Origin: Zhengitettix transpicula
Taxonomy: Eukaryota; Arthropoda; Insecta; Orthoptera; Tetrigidae
Assembly (NCBI GenBank): GCA_037074705.1
Contig: JAYJMR010000036.1
Span: forward strand, 163,044 to 227,043
Direction of reading: 5' to 3'
Length of the DNA stretch: 64,000 nt
Under the pieces are notes generated by a model. The model was given only the letters and a program-made list of their open reading frames with translations, was not told where the DNA came from and made no database searches. Of the stretch, positions 52,771 through 64,000 are shown piece by piece. The stretch's first letter is position 1; each line of letters starts with the position of its first letter. The position numbers and the translations under genes were made by a program.

Positions 52771-53399
52771 TTTTAGAAGTGCAGGTTTGAGTAATTTTTA
52801 TAAAGACCGAGTCATTTATTATGAAATAAGACTTTGTTATTTGAAGATTCTTGGTTGGTGAAATTCCAAACTTGTCATCGAAACGTCGAAATATTACGAT
52901 ATATTAATTAATATTAATAGATTAAGATTTTAGAAGTGCAGGTTTGAGTAATTTTTATAAAGAACGAGTCATTTATTATGAAATAAGACTTTGTTATTTT
53001 TAGATTCTTGGTTGGAGAAATTCCAAACTTGTCGTCGAAACGTCGAAATATTACGATATATTAATTAATATTAATAGATTAAGATTTTAGAAGTGCAGGT
53101 TTGAGTAATTTTTATAAAGAACGAGTCATTTATTATGAAATAAGACTTAGTTATTTTTAGATTCTTGTTTGGTGAAATTCCAAACTTATCATCGAAACGT
53201 CGAAATATTAAGATATATTAATTAATATTAATAGATTAAGATTTTAGAAGTGCAGGTTTGAGTAATTTTTATAAAGAACGAGTCATTTATTATGAAATAA
53301 GACTTTGTTAATTTTAGATTCTTGGTTGGTGAAATTCCAAACTTGTCGTCGAAACGTCGAAATATTGGGATATATTAATTAATATTAATAGATTAAGAT
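52144..53399 (+). repeat. 8-monomer (1,256-bp) tandem duplication, copy 1
   Basis: Exactly 8 x 157 bp, followed at once by copy 2. Shared markers at a 1,256-bp offset are GGTTGGCGAAATT (52,227 and 53,483), TCATTTAGTATG (52,341 and 53,597), AATAAATTAAG (near 52,600 and 53,857), AAAGACCGAGTC (52,803 and 54,059), GGTTGGAGAAATT (near 53,010 and 54,266) and TTGTTAATTTTAG (near 53,306 and 54,562). This copy alone has GACTTAGTTA near 53,145. Confidence 0.88.
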
Positions 53400-54655
53400 T
53401 TTAGAAGTGCTGGTTTGAGTAATTTTTATAAAGAACGAATCATTTATTATGAAATAAGACTTTGTTATTTGAAGATTCTTGGTTGGCGAAATTCCAAACT
53501 TGTCGTCGAAACGTCGAAATATTACGGTATATTAATTAATATTAATGGATTAAGATTTTAGAAGTGCTGGTTTGAGTAATTTTTATAAAGAACGTGTCAT
53601 TTAGTATGAAATAAGACTTTGTTATTTTTAGATTCTTGGTTGGTGAAATTCCAAACTTGTCGTCGAAACGTCGAAATATTACGATATATTAATTAATATT
53701 AATAGATTAAGATTTTAGAAGTGCAGGTTTGAGTAATTTTTATAAAGAACGTGTCATTTATTATGAAATAAGACTTTGTTATTTTTTGATTCTGGGTTGG
53801 TGAAATTCCAAACTTGTCGTCGAAACGTCGAAATATTACGATATATTAATTAATATTAATAAATTAAGATTTTAGAAGTGCAGGTTTGAGTAATTTTTAT
53901 AAAGAACGAGTCATTTATTATGAAATAAGACTTTGTTATTTTTAGATTCTTGGTTGGTGAAATTCCAAACTTGTCGTCGAAACGTCGAAATATTACGATA
54001 TATTAATTAATATTAATAGATTAAGATTTTAGAAGTGCAGGTTTGAGTAATTTTTATAAAGACCGAGTCATTTATTATGAAATAAGACTTTGTTATTTGA
54101 AGATTCTTGGTTGGTGAAATTCCAAACTTGTCATCGAAACGTCGAAATATTACGATATATTAATTAATATTAATAGATTAAGATTTTAGAAGTGCAGGTT
54201 TGAGTAATTTTTATAAAGAACGAGTCATTTATTATGAAATAAGACTTTGTTATTTTTAGATTCTTGGTTGGAGAAATTCCAAACTTGTCGTCGAAACGTC
54301 GAAATATTACGATATATTAATTAATATTAATAGATTAAGATTTTAGAAGTGCAGGTTTGAGTAATTTTTATAAAGAACGAGTCATTTATTATGAAATAAG
54401 ACTTTGTTATTTTTAGATTCTTGTTTGGTGAAATTCCAAACTTATCATCGAAACGTCGAAATATTAAGATATATTAATTAATATTAATAGATTAAGATTT
54501 TAGAAGTGCAGGTTTGAGTAATTTTTATAAAGAACGAGTCATTTATTATGAAATAAGACTTTGTTAATTTTAGATTCTTGGTTGGTGAAATTCCAAACTT
54601 GTCGTCGAAACGTCGAAATATTGGGATATATTAATTAATATTAATAGATTAAGAT
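53400..54655 (+). repeat. 8-monomer (1,256-bp) tandem duplication, copy 2
   Basis: This is the second copy of 52,144-53,399, almost identical by eye. Left of copy 1 and right of copy 2 the sequences differ immediately (ACG versus GGG on the left; CTGGTTTGAG versus CAGGTTTGAG on the right). The borders therefore fall at monomer junctions, as far as the shared sequence lets them be placed. Confidence 0.88.
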
Positions 54656-54910
54656 TTTAGAAGTGCAGGTTTGAGTAATTTTTATAAAGAACGAGTCATT
54701 TATTATGAAATAAGACTTTGTTATTTGAAGATTCTTGGTTGGTGAAATTCCAAACTTGTCGTCGAAACGTCGAAATATTACGATATATTAATTAATATTA
54801 ATAGATTAAGATTTTAGAAGTGCAGGTTTGACTAATTTTTATAAAGAACGTATCATTTATTATGAAATAAGACTATGTTATTTGAAGATTCTTGGTTGGT
54901 GAAATTTTAA

Positions 54911-57900
54911 ACTTGTCGTCGAAACGTCGAAATATTGGGATATATTAATTAATACTAATAGATTAAGATTTTGGAAGTGCTGGTTTGAGTAATTTTTATA
55001 AAGAACGTATCATTTATTATGAAATAAGACTTTGTTATTTGAAGATTCTTGGTTGGTGAAATTCCAAACTTGTCGTCGAAACGTCGAAATATTACGATAT
55101 ATTAATTAATATTAATAGATTAAGATTTTAGAAGTGCAGGTTTGAGTAATTTTTATAAAGAACGTGTCATTTATTATGAAATAAGACTTTGTTATTTTTA
55201 GATTCTTGGTTGGTAAAATTCCAAACTTGTCGTCGAAACGTCGAAATATTACGATATATTAATTAATATTAATAGATTAAGATTTTAGAAGTGCAGGTTT
55301 GAGTAATTTTTATAAAGAACGTATCATTTATTATGAAATAAGACTTTGTTATTTGAAGATTCTTGGTTGGTGAAATTCCAAACTTGTCGTCGAAACGTCG
55401 AAATATTGGGATATATTAATTAATATTAATGAATTAAGATTTTAGAAGTGCAGGTTTGAGTAATTTTCATAAAGAACGTATCATTTATTATGAAATAAGA
55501 CTTTGTTATTTGAAGATTCTTGGTTGGTGAAATTCCAAACTTGTCGTCGAAACGTCGAAATATTACGATATATTAATTAATATTAATAGATTAAGATTTT
55601 AGAAGTGCAGGTTTGAGTAATTTTCATAAAGAACGTAAAATTTATTATGAAATAAGACTTTGTTATTTGAAGATTCTTGGTTGGTGTAATTCCAAACTTG
55701 TCGTCGAAACGTCGAAATATTGGGATATATTAATTAATATTAATGGATTAAGATTTTAGAAGTGCAGGTTTGAGTAATTTTCATAAAGAACGTATCATTT
55801 ATTATGAAATAAGACTTTGTTTTTTTGAAGATTCTTGGTTGGTGAAATTCCAAACTTGTCATCGAAACGTCGAAATATTACGATATATTAATAAATATTA
55901 ATGGATTAAGATTTTAGAAGTGCTGGTTTGAGTAATTTTTATAAAGAACGAGTCATTTATTATGAAATAAGACTTTGTTATTTGAAGATTCTTGGTTGGT
56001 GAAATTCCAAACTTGTCTTCGAAACGCCGAAATATTACGATATATTAATTAATATTAATGAATTAAGATTTTAGAAGTGCAGGTTTGAGTAATTTTCATA
56101 AAGAACGTATCATTTATTATGAAATAAGACTTTGTTATTTGAAGATTCTTGGTTGGTGAAATTCCAAACTTGTCGTCGAAACGTCGAAATATTACGATAT
56201 ATTAATTAATATTAATAGATTAAGATTTTAGAAGTGCAGGTTTGAGTAATTTTCATAAAGAACGTATCATTTATTATGAAATAAGACTTTGTTATTTTTA
56301 GATTCTTGGTTGGTGAAATTCCAAACTTGTCGTCGAAACGTCGAAATATTACGATATATTAATTAATATTAATAGATTAAGATTTTAGAAGTGCAGGTTT
56401 GAGTAATTTTTATAAAGAACGTATCATTTATTATGGAATAAGACTTTGTTATTTGAAGATTCTTGGTTGGTGAAATTCCAAACTTGTCGACGAAACGTCG
56501 AAATATTGGGATATATTAATTAATATTAATGAATTAAGATTTTAGAAGTGCAGGTTTGAGTAATTTTTATAAAGAACGTATCATTTATTATGAAATAAGA
56601 CTTTGTTATTTGAAGATTCTTGGTTGGTGAAATTCCAAACTTGTCATCGAAACGTCGAAATATTACGATATATTAATTAATATTAATGGATTAAGATTTT
56701 AGAAGTGCTGGTTTGAGTAATTTTTATAAAGAACGAGTCAATTATTATGAAATAAGACTTTGTTATTTGAAGATTCTTGGTTGGTGAAATTCCAAACTTG
56801 TCTTCGAAACGCCGAAATATTGGGATATATTAATTAATATTAATGAATTAAGATTTTAGAAGTGCAGGTTTGACTAATTTTTATAAAGAACGAGTCATTT
56901 ATTATGAAATAAGACTTTGTTATTTGAAGATTCTTGGTTGGTGAAATTCCAAACTTGTCTTCGAAACGTCGAAATATTGGGATATATTAATTACTATTAA
57001 TGAATTAAGATTTTAGAAGTGCAGGTTTGACTAATTTTTTTAAAGAACGAGTTATTTATTATGAAATAAGACTTTGTTATTTGAAGATTCTTGGTTGGTG
57101 AAATTCCAAACTTGTCTTCGAAACGTCGAAATATTGGGATATATTAATTAATATTAATGAATTAAGATTTTAGAAGTGCAGGTTTGACTAATTTTTATAA
57201 AGAACGAGTCATTTATTATGAAATAAGACTTTGTTATTTGAAGATTCTTGGTTGGTGAAATTCCAAACTTGTCGTCGAAACGTCGAAATATTACGATATA
57301 TTAATTAATATTAATAGATTAAGATTTTAGAAGTGCAGGTTTGAGTAATTTTTATAAAGAACGAGTCATTTATTATGAAATAAGACTTTGTTATTTGAAG
57401 ATTCTTGGTTGGTGAAATTCCAAACTTGTCGTCGAAACGTCGAAATATTACGATATATTAATTAATATTAATAGATTAAGATTTTAGAAGTGCAGGTTTG
57501 ACTAATTTTTATAAAGAACGTATCATTTATTATGAAATAAGACTTTGTTATTTGATGATTCTTGGTTGGTGAAATTCCAAACTTGTCGTCGAAACGTCGA
57601 AATATTACGATATATTAATTAATATTAATAGATTAAGATTTTAGAAGTGCAGGTTTGAGTAATTTTCATAAAGTACGTATCATTTATTATGAAATAAAAC
57701 TTTGTTATTTGAAGATTCTTGGTTGGTGAAATTCCAAACTTGTCTTCGAAACGTCGAAATATTGGGATATATTAATTAATATTAATGAATTAAGATTTTA
57801 GAAGTGCAGGTTTGACTAATTTTTATAAAGAACGAGTGATTTATTATGAAATGAGACTTTGTTATTTGAAGATTCTTGGTTGGTGAAATTCCAAACTTGT

Positions 57901-59778
57901 CGTCGAAACGTCGAAATATTACGATATATTAATTAATATTAATAGATTAAGATTTTAGAAGTGCAGGTTTGACTAATTTTTATAAAGAACGAGTCATTTA
58001 TTATGAAAAAAGACTTTGTTATTTGAAGATTCTTGGTTGGTGAAATTCCAAACTTGTCTTCGAAACGTCGAAATATTGGGATATATTAATTAATATTAAT
58101 GAATTAAGATTTTAGAAGTGCAGGTTTGACTAAATTTTATAAAGAACGAGTCATTTATTATGAAATAAGACTTTGTTATTTGAAGATTCTTGGTTGGTGA
58201 AATTCCAAACTTGTCGTCGAAACGTCGAAATATTACGATATATTAATTAATATTAATAGATTAAGATTTTAGAAGTGCAGGTTTGACTAATTTTTATAAA
58301 GAACGTATCATTTATTATGAAATAAGACTTTGTTATTTGATGATTCTTGGTTGGTGAAATTCCAAACTTGTCGTCGAAACGTCGAAATATTACGATATAT
58401 TAATTAATATTAATAGATTAAGATTTTAGAAGTGCAGGTTTGAGTAATTTTTATAAAGAACGAGTCATTTATTATGAAATAAGACTTTGTTATTTGAAGA
58501 TTCTTGGTTGGTGAAATTCCAAACTTGTCTTCGAAACGTCGAAATATTGGGATATATTAATTACTATTAATGAATTAAGATTTTAGAAGTGCAGGTTTGA
58601 CTAATTTTTTTAAAGAACGAGTCATTTACTATGAAATAAGACTTTGTTATTTGAAGATTCTTGGTTGGTGAAATTCCAAACTTGTCTTCGAAACGTCGAA
58701 ATATTGGGATATATTAATTAATATTAATGAATTAAGATTTTAGAAGTGCAGGTTTGACTAATTTTTATAAAGAACAAGTCATTTATTATGAAATAAGACT
58801 TTGTTATTTGAAGATTCTTGGTTGGTGAAATTCCAAACTTGTCGTCGAAACGTCGAAATATTACGATATATTAATTAATATTAATAGATTAAGATTTTAA
58901 AAGTGCAGGTTTGAGTAATTTTTATAAAGAACGAGTCATTTATTATGAAATAAGACTTTGTTATTTGAAGATTCTTGGTTGGTGAAATTCCAAACTTGTC
59001 GTCGAAACGTCGAAATATTACGATATATTAATTAATATTAATAGATTAAGATTTTAGAAGTGCAGGTTTGACTAATTTTTATAAAGAACGTATCATTTAT
59101 TATGAAATAAGACTTTGTTATTTGATGATTCTTGGTTGGTGAAATTCCAAACTTGTCGTCGAAACGTCGAAATATTACGATATATTAATTAATATTAATA
59201 GATTAAGATTTTAGAAGTGCAGGTTTGAGTAATTTTCATAAAGTACGTATCATTTATTATGAAATAAGACTTTGTTATTTGAAGATTCTTGGTTGGTGAA
59301 ATTCCAAACTTGTCTTCGAAACGTCGAAATATAGGGATATATTAATTAATATTAATGAATTAAGATTTTAGAAGTGCAGGTTTGACTAATTTTTATAAAG
59401 AACGAGTGATTTATTATGAAATAAGACTTTGTTATTTGAAGATTCTTGGTTGGTGAAATTCCAAACTTGTCGTCGAAACGTCGAAATATTACGATATATT
59501 AATTAATATTAATAGATTAAGATTTTAGAAGTGCAGGTTTGACTAATTTTTATAAAGAACGAGACATTTATTATGAAATAAGACTTTGTTATTTGAAGAT
59601 TCTTGGTTGGTGAAATTCCAAACTTGTCTTCGAAACGTCGAAATATTGGGATATATTAATTAATATTAATGAATTAAGATTTTAGAAGTGCAGGTTTGAC
59701 TAATTTTTATAAAGAACGAGTCATTTATTATGAAATAAGACTTTGTTATTTGAAGATTCTTGGTTGGTGAAATTCCAA
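54911..59778 (+). repeat. 31-monomer HOR (4,868 bp), copy 1
   Basis: The unit is 31 x 157 + 1; the extra base is in TTTGTTTTTTTGAAG near 55,817. Markers recur 4,868 bp later: AATACTAATAG (54,951 and 59,819), the TTTGTTTTTTTGAAG unit (near 55,817 and 60,685), TTACTATTAATG (56,991 and 61,859), TTTGATGATT (57,551 and 62,419) and GAAATGAGAC (near 57,848 and 62,716). Left of about 54,911 the copies differ (TTTTAAACTTG here, TTCCAAACTTG before copy 2). Inside it, a 10-mer period (1,570 bp) and a 5-mer period (785 bp) are visible. Confidence 0.9.
56885..58454 (+). repeat. Nested 10-monomer repeat (1,570 bp) in the 31-mer
   Basis: Within 31-mer copy 1, TTACTATTAATG (56,991 and 58,561), AAAGTACGTATC (57,670 and 59,240) and AACGAGTGATTT (57,831 and 59,401) recur at 1,570 bp. 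The TTTGATGATT monomer recurs at 785 bp (57,551, 58,336 and 59,121). The second 10-mer runs from about 58,455 and is cut by the start of 31-mer copy 2. The same nesting is present in copy 2 (TTACTATTAATG at 61,859 and 63,429), so the 10-mer duplication is older than the 31-mer duplication. Confidence 0.85.
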
Positions 59779-62700
59779 ACTTGTCGTCGAAACGTCGAAA
59801 TATTGGGATATATTAATTAATACTAATAGATTAAGATTTTGGAAGTGCTGGTTTGAGTAATTTTTATAAAGAACGTATCATTTATTATGAAATAAGACTT
59901 TGTTATTTGAAGATTCTTGGTTGGTGAAATTCCAAACTTGTCGTCGAAACGTCGAAATATTACGATATATTAATTAATATTAATAGATTAAGATTTTAGA
60001 AGTGCAGGTTTGAGTAATTTTTATAAAGAACGTGTCATTTATTATGAAATAAGACTTTGTTATTTTTAGATTCTTGGTTGGTAAAATTCCAAACTTGTCG
60101 TCGAAACGTCGAAATATTACGATATATTAATTAATATTAATAGATTAAGATTTTAGAAGTGCAGGTTTGAGTAATTTTTATAAAGAACGTATCATTTATT
60201 ATGAAATAAGACTTTGTTATTTGAAGATTCTTGGTTGGTGAAATTCCAAACTTGTCGTCGAAACGTCGAAATATTGGGATATATTAATTAATATTAATGA
60301 ATTAAGATTTTAGAAGTGCAGGTTTGAGTAATTTTCATAAAGAACGTATCATTTATTATGAAATAAGACTTTGTTATTTGAAGATTCTTGGTTGGTGAAA
60401 TTCCAAACTTGTCGTCGAAACGTCGAAATATTACGATATATTAATTAATATTAATAGATTAAGATTTTAGAAGTGCAGGTTTGAGTAATTTTCATAAAGA
60501 ACGTAAAATTTATTATGAAATAAGACTTTGTTATTTGAAGATTCTTGGTTGGTGTAATTCCAAACTTGTCGTCGAAATGTCGAAATATTGGGATATATTA
60601 ATTAATATTAATGGATTAAGATTTTAGAAGTGCAGGTTTGAGTAATTTTCATAAAGAACGTATCATTTATTATGAAATAAGACTTTGTTTTTTTGAAGAT
60701 TCTTGGTTGGTGAAATTCCAAACTTGTCATCGAAACGTCGAAATATTACGATATATTAATAAATATTAATGGATTAAGATTTTAGAAGTGCTGGTTTGAG
60801 TAATTTTTATAAAGAACGAGTCATTTATTATGAAATAAGACTTTGTTATTTGAAGATTCTTGGTTGGTGAAATTCCAAACTTGTCTTCGAAACGCCGAAA
60901 TATTACGATATATTAATTAATATTAATGAATTAAGATTTTAGAAGTGCAGGTTTGAGTAATTTTCATAAAGAACGTATCATTTATTATGAAATAAGACTT
61001 TGTTATTTGAAGATTCTTGGTTGGTGAAATTCCAAACTTGTCGTCGAAACGTCGAAATATTACGATATATTAATTAATATTAATAGATTAAGATTTTAGA
61101 AGTGCAGGTTTGAGTAATTTTCATAAAGAACGTATCATTTATTATGAAATAAGACTTTGTTATTTTTAGATTCTTGGTTGGTGAAATTCCAAACTTGTCG
61201 TCGAAACGTCGAAATATTACGATATATTAATTAATATTAATAGATTAAGATTTTAGAAGTGCAGGTTTGAGTAATTTTTATAAAGAACGTATCATTTATT
61301 ATGGAATAAGACTTTGTTATTTGAAGATTCTTGGTTGGTGAAATTCCAAACTTGTCGACGAAACGTCGAAATATTGGGATATATTAATTAATATTAATGA
61401 ATTAAGATTTTAGAAGTGCAGGTTTGAGTAATTTTTATAAAGAACGTATCATTTATTATGAAATAAGACTTTGTTATTTGAAGATTCTTGGTTGGTGAAA
61501 TTCCAAACTTGTCATCGAAACGTCGAAATATTACGATATATTAATTAATATTAATGGATTAAGATTTTAGAAGTGCTGGTTTGAGTAATTTTTATAAAGA
61601 ACGAGTCAATTATTATGAAATAAGACTTTGTTATTTGAAGATTCTTGGTTGGTGAAATTCCAAACTTGTCTTCGAAACGCCGAAATATTGGGATATATTA
61701 ATTAATATTAATGAATTAAGATTTTAGAAGTGTAGGTTTGACTAATTTTTATAAAGAACGAGTCATTTATTATGAAATAAGACTTTGTTATTTGAAGATT
61801 CTTGGTTGGTGAAATTCCAAACTTGTCTTCGAAACGTCGAAATATTGGGATATATTAATTACTATTAATGAATTAAGATTTTAGAAGTGCAGGTTTGACT
61901 AATTTTTTTAAAGAACGAGTTATTTATTATGAAATAAGACTTTGTTATTTGAAGATTCTTGGTTGGTGAAATTCCAAACTTGTTATCGAAACGTCGAAAT
62001 ATTGGGATATATTAATTAATATTAATGAATTAAGATTTTAGAAGTGCAGGTTTGACTAATTTTTATAAAGAACGAGTCATTTATTATGAAATAAGACTTT
62101 GTTATTTGAAGATTCTTGGTTGGTGAAATTCCAAACTTGTCGTCGAAACGTCGAAATATTACGATATATTAATTAATATTAATAGATTAAGATTTTAGAA
62201 GTGCAGGTTTGAGTAATTTTTATAAAGAACGAGTCATTTATTATGAAATAAGACTTTGTTATTTGAAGATTCTTGGTTGGTGAAATTCCAAACTTGTCGT
62301 CGAAACGTCGAAATATTACGATATATTAATTAATATTAATAGATTAAGATTTTAGAAGTGCAGGTTTGACTAATTTTTATAAAGAACGTATCATTTATTA
62401 TGAAATAAGACTTTGTTATTTGATGATTCTTGGTTGGTGAAATTCCAAACTTGTCGTCGAAACGTCGAAATATTACGATATATTAATTAATATTAATAGA
62501 TTAAGATTTTAGAAGTGCAGGTTTGAGTAATTTTCATAAAGTACGTATCATTTATTATGAAATAAAACTTTGTTATTTGAAGATTCTTGGTTGGTGAAAT
62601 TCCAAACTTGTCTTCGAAACGTCGAAATATTGGGATATATTAATTAATATTAATGAATTAAGATTTTAGAAGTGCAGGTTTGACTAATTTTTATAAAGAA

Positions 62701-64000
62701 CGAGTGATTTATTATGAAATGAGACTTTGTTATTTGAAGATTCTTGGTTGGTGAAATTCCAAACTTGTCGTCGAAACGTCGAAATATTACGATATATTAA
62801 TTAATATTAATAGATTAAGATTTTAGAAGTGCAGGTTTGACTAATTTTTATAAAGAACGAGTCATTTATTATGAAATAAGACTTTGTTATTTGAAGATTC
62901 TTGGTTGGTGAAATTCCAAACTTGTCTTCGAAACGTCGAAATATTGGGATATATTAATTAATATTAATGAATTAAGATTTTAGAAGTGCAGGTTTGACTA
63001 AATTTTATAAAGAACGAGTCATTTATTATGAAATAAGACTTTGTTATTTGAAGATTCTTGGTTGGTGAAATTCCAAACTTGTCGTCGAAACGTCGAAATA
63101 TTACGATATATTAATTAATATTAATAGATTAAGATTTTAGAAGTGCAGGTTTGACTAATTTTTATAAAGAACGTATCATTTATTATGAAATAAGACTTTG
63201 TTATTTGATGATTCTTGGTTGGTGAAATTCCAAACTTGTCGTCGAAACGTCGAAATATTACGATATATTAATTAATATTAATAGATTAAGATTTTAGAAG
63301 TGCAGGTTTGAGTAATTTTTATAAAGAACGAGTCATTTATTATGAAATAAGACTTTGTTATTTGAAGATTCTTGGTTGGTGAAATTCCAAACTTGTCTTC
63401 GAAACGTCGAAATATTGGGATATATTAATTACTATTAATGAATTAAGATTTTAGAAGTGCAGGTTTGACTAATTTTTTTAAAGAACGAGTCATTTACTAT
63501 GAAGTAAGACTTTGTTATTTGAAGATTCTTGGTTGGTGAAATTCCAAACTTGTCTTCGAAACGTCGAAATATTGGGATATATTAATTAATATTAATGAAT
63601 TAAGATTTTAGAAGTGCAGGTTTGACTAATTTTTATAAAGAACAAGTCATTTATTATGAAATAAGACTTTGTTATTTGAAGATTCTTGGTTGGTGAAATT
63701 CCAAACTTGTCGTCGAAACGTCGAAATATTACGATATATTAATTAATATTAATAGATTAAGATTTTAAAAGTGCAGGTTTGAGTAATTTTTATAAAGAAC
63801 GAGTCATTTATTATGAAATAAGACTTTGTTATTTGAAGATTCTTGGTTGGTGAAATTCCAAACTTGTCGTCGAAACGTCGAAATATTACGATATATTAAT
63901 TAATATTAATAGATTAAGATTTTAGAAGTGCAGGTTTGACTAATTTTTATAAAGAACGTATCATTTATTATGAAATAAGACTTTGTTATTTGATGATTCT
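59779..64000 (+). repeat. 31-monomer HOR, copy 2 (cut by window end)
   Basis: About 4,222 of the expected 4,868 bp are inside the window. By eye I noticed only about six substitutions against copy 1: near 60,578 (GAAATGTCG), 61,733 (GTGTAGG), 61,984-61,985 (TTATCG for TCTTCG), 62,876 (GAAATAAG for GAAAAAAG) and 63,504 (GAAGTAAG). That suggests well over 99% identity and a recent duplication. It ends mid-monomer at the window edge, so further copies may follow. Confidence 0.88.

Larger units (their letters stand above)
1..64000 (+). repeat. 157-bp satellite DNA array filling the window
   Basis: The sequence is a continuous head-to-tail array of a 157-bp unit. Monomer starts at 1, 158 and 315 give the period directly. 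Phase at the window end (the last base is consensus position 70) gives about 407 complete units plus a partial one, with a net +31 bp of indels. I saw no inverted monomers and no non-satellite sequence. Monomers differ by a few substitutions at recurring positions: 2, 10, 29-30, 60-67, 115-120, 128-132 and 138-140. It is non-coding: 157 is not a multiple of three, and consensus monomers carry stops such that open frames reach only about 30 codons on + and about 50 on -. The family is not one I recognise. Centromeric or heterochromatic location is an inference from size, homogeneity and HOR structure. Confidence 0.98.
52144..64000 (+). repeat. Zone 4: TTGAAG / AATGAATTAAG satellite subfamily
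   Basis: About 75 monomers. They return to TTGAAGATTC at 60-69 (with some TTTTAGATTC), carry ACG or GGG at 115-117, and often have ATTAATGAATTAAG or ATTAATGGATTAAG at the end and GTCTTCGAAACG or GTCATCGAAACG in the CpG core. Many have TTTTCATAAAG in place of TTTTTATAAAG. Both CAGGTTTGAC and CAGGTTTGAG starts occur. The zone is built of an 8-mer pair and a long 31-mer pair with nested repeats. Confidence 0.85.

Noticed and set aside
1..64000. CRISPR array
   Set aside because: The repeat is 157 bp with no unique spacers. The whole period is conserved, there are no cas genes, and the composition is that of a eukaryotic satellite.
1..64000. Protein-coding tandem repeat or short ORFs
   Set aside because: The period of 157 is not a multiple of three, so frames shift at each unit. 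Stops occur in all frames of the consensus on both strands, leaving at most about 30 codons on + and about 50 on -.
1..64000. Telomeric repeat, rDNA spacer repeat or tRNA/5S genes
   Set aside because: No short telomere-like unit, no rRNA-like or tRNA-like segment and no Pol III box pair was seen in the monomer.
54911..64000. Assembly artefact as the sole explanation for the 31-mer pair
   Set aside because: The two copies differ by several scattered substitutions, which argues for two real copies. It cannot be excluded without reads.

Overview
The whole 64 kb window is one uninterrupted tandem array of a 157-bp, AT-rich satellite. All copies run head to tail in the same orientation. From the phase at both ends, the window holds about 407 complete monomers plus a 70-bp partial one, with a net gain of about 31 bp from small indels. 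I found no gene, RNA gene, transposon, CRISPR array, origin or unique spacer. The period is 3 x 52 + 1, so every reading frame rotates at each monomer and soon meets a stop. A consensus monomer is about 26% G+C (41 of 157 bases), is G-rich on the + strand (28 G, 13 C), and carries 6 CpG where about 2.3 would be expected. The organism must be a eukaryote with large homogeneous satellite arrays. The high A+T with undepleted CpG would suit an insect or other invertebrate with little germline CpG methylation, but I do not recognise the family and cannot exclude other lineages. A centromeric or pericentromeric location is the natural inference and is not shown by the sequence.

Layout by diagnostic variants (my consensus numbering, monomer starting at CAGGTTTGA). 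Zone 1 (1 to about 15.2 kb) has TTGAAGATTC at 60-69, GGG or ACG at 115-117, often TTAGTATTA near 127-135, and alternating CAGGTTTGAC and CTGGTTTGAG starts. A transition (15.2-17.0 kb) is rich in GCG at 115-117. Zone 2 (17.0-23.3 kb) is marked by TATCATTTATTAATT and by AGTTTAAG in place of AGATTAAG. Zone 3 (23.3-52.1 kb) has TTTTAGTTTC, TTATAGTTTC or TTTTAGATTC at 60-69 and GAACGAATC, GAACGTGTC or GAACGTATC at 25-33. Zone 4 (52.1-64.0 kb) returns to TTGAAGATTC and gains ATTAATGAATTAAG and GTCTTCGAAACG.

Each zone contains its own higher-order repeats (HORs), found by following rare private variants: about 15, 48 and 7 monomers in zone 1; 18-19 in zone 2; 21 (3.30 kb) in zone 3, then shortened forms of the same ordered series; about 18-19 (2.83-2.99 kb) at 47.6-52.7 kb; 8 (1,256 bp) at 52.1-54.7 kb; and 31 (4,868 bp) at 54.9-64.0 kb, which itself contains nested 10-mer and 5-mer repeats. 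Neighbouring HOR copies are nearly identical while monomers inside one HOR differ more. This is the signature of repeated local unequal exchange or segmental amplification. The most unusual points are the variable-length HOR ladder of zone 3, two short patches of foreign-zone sequence inside zone 3, and a 16-bp CpG-rich direct repeat in every monomer that shows slippage deletions.
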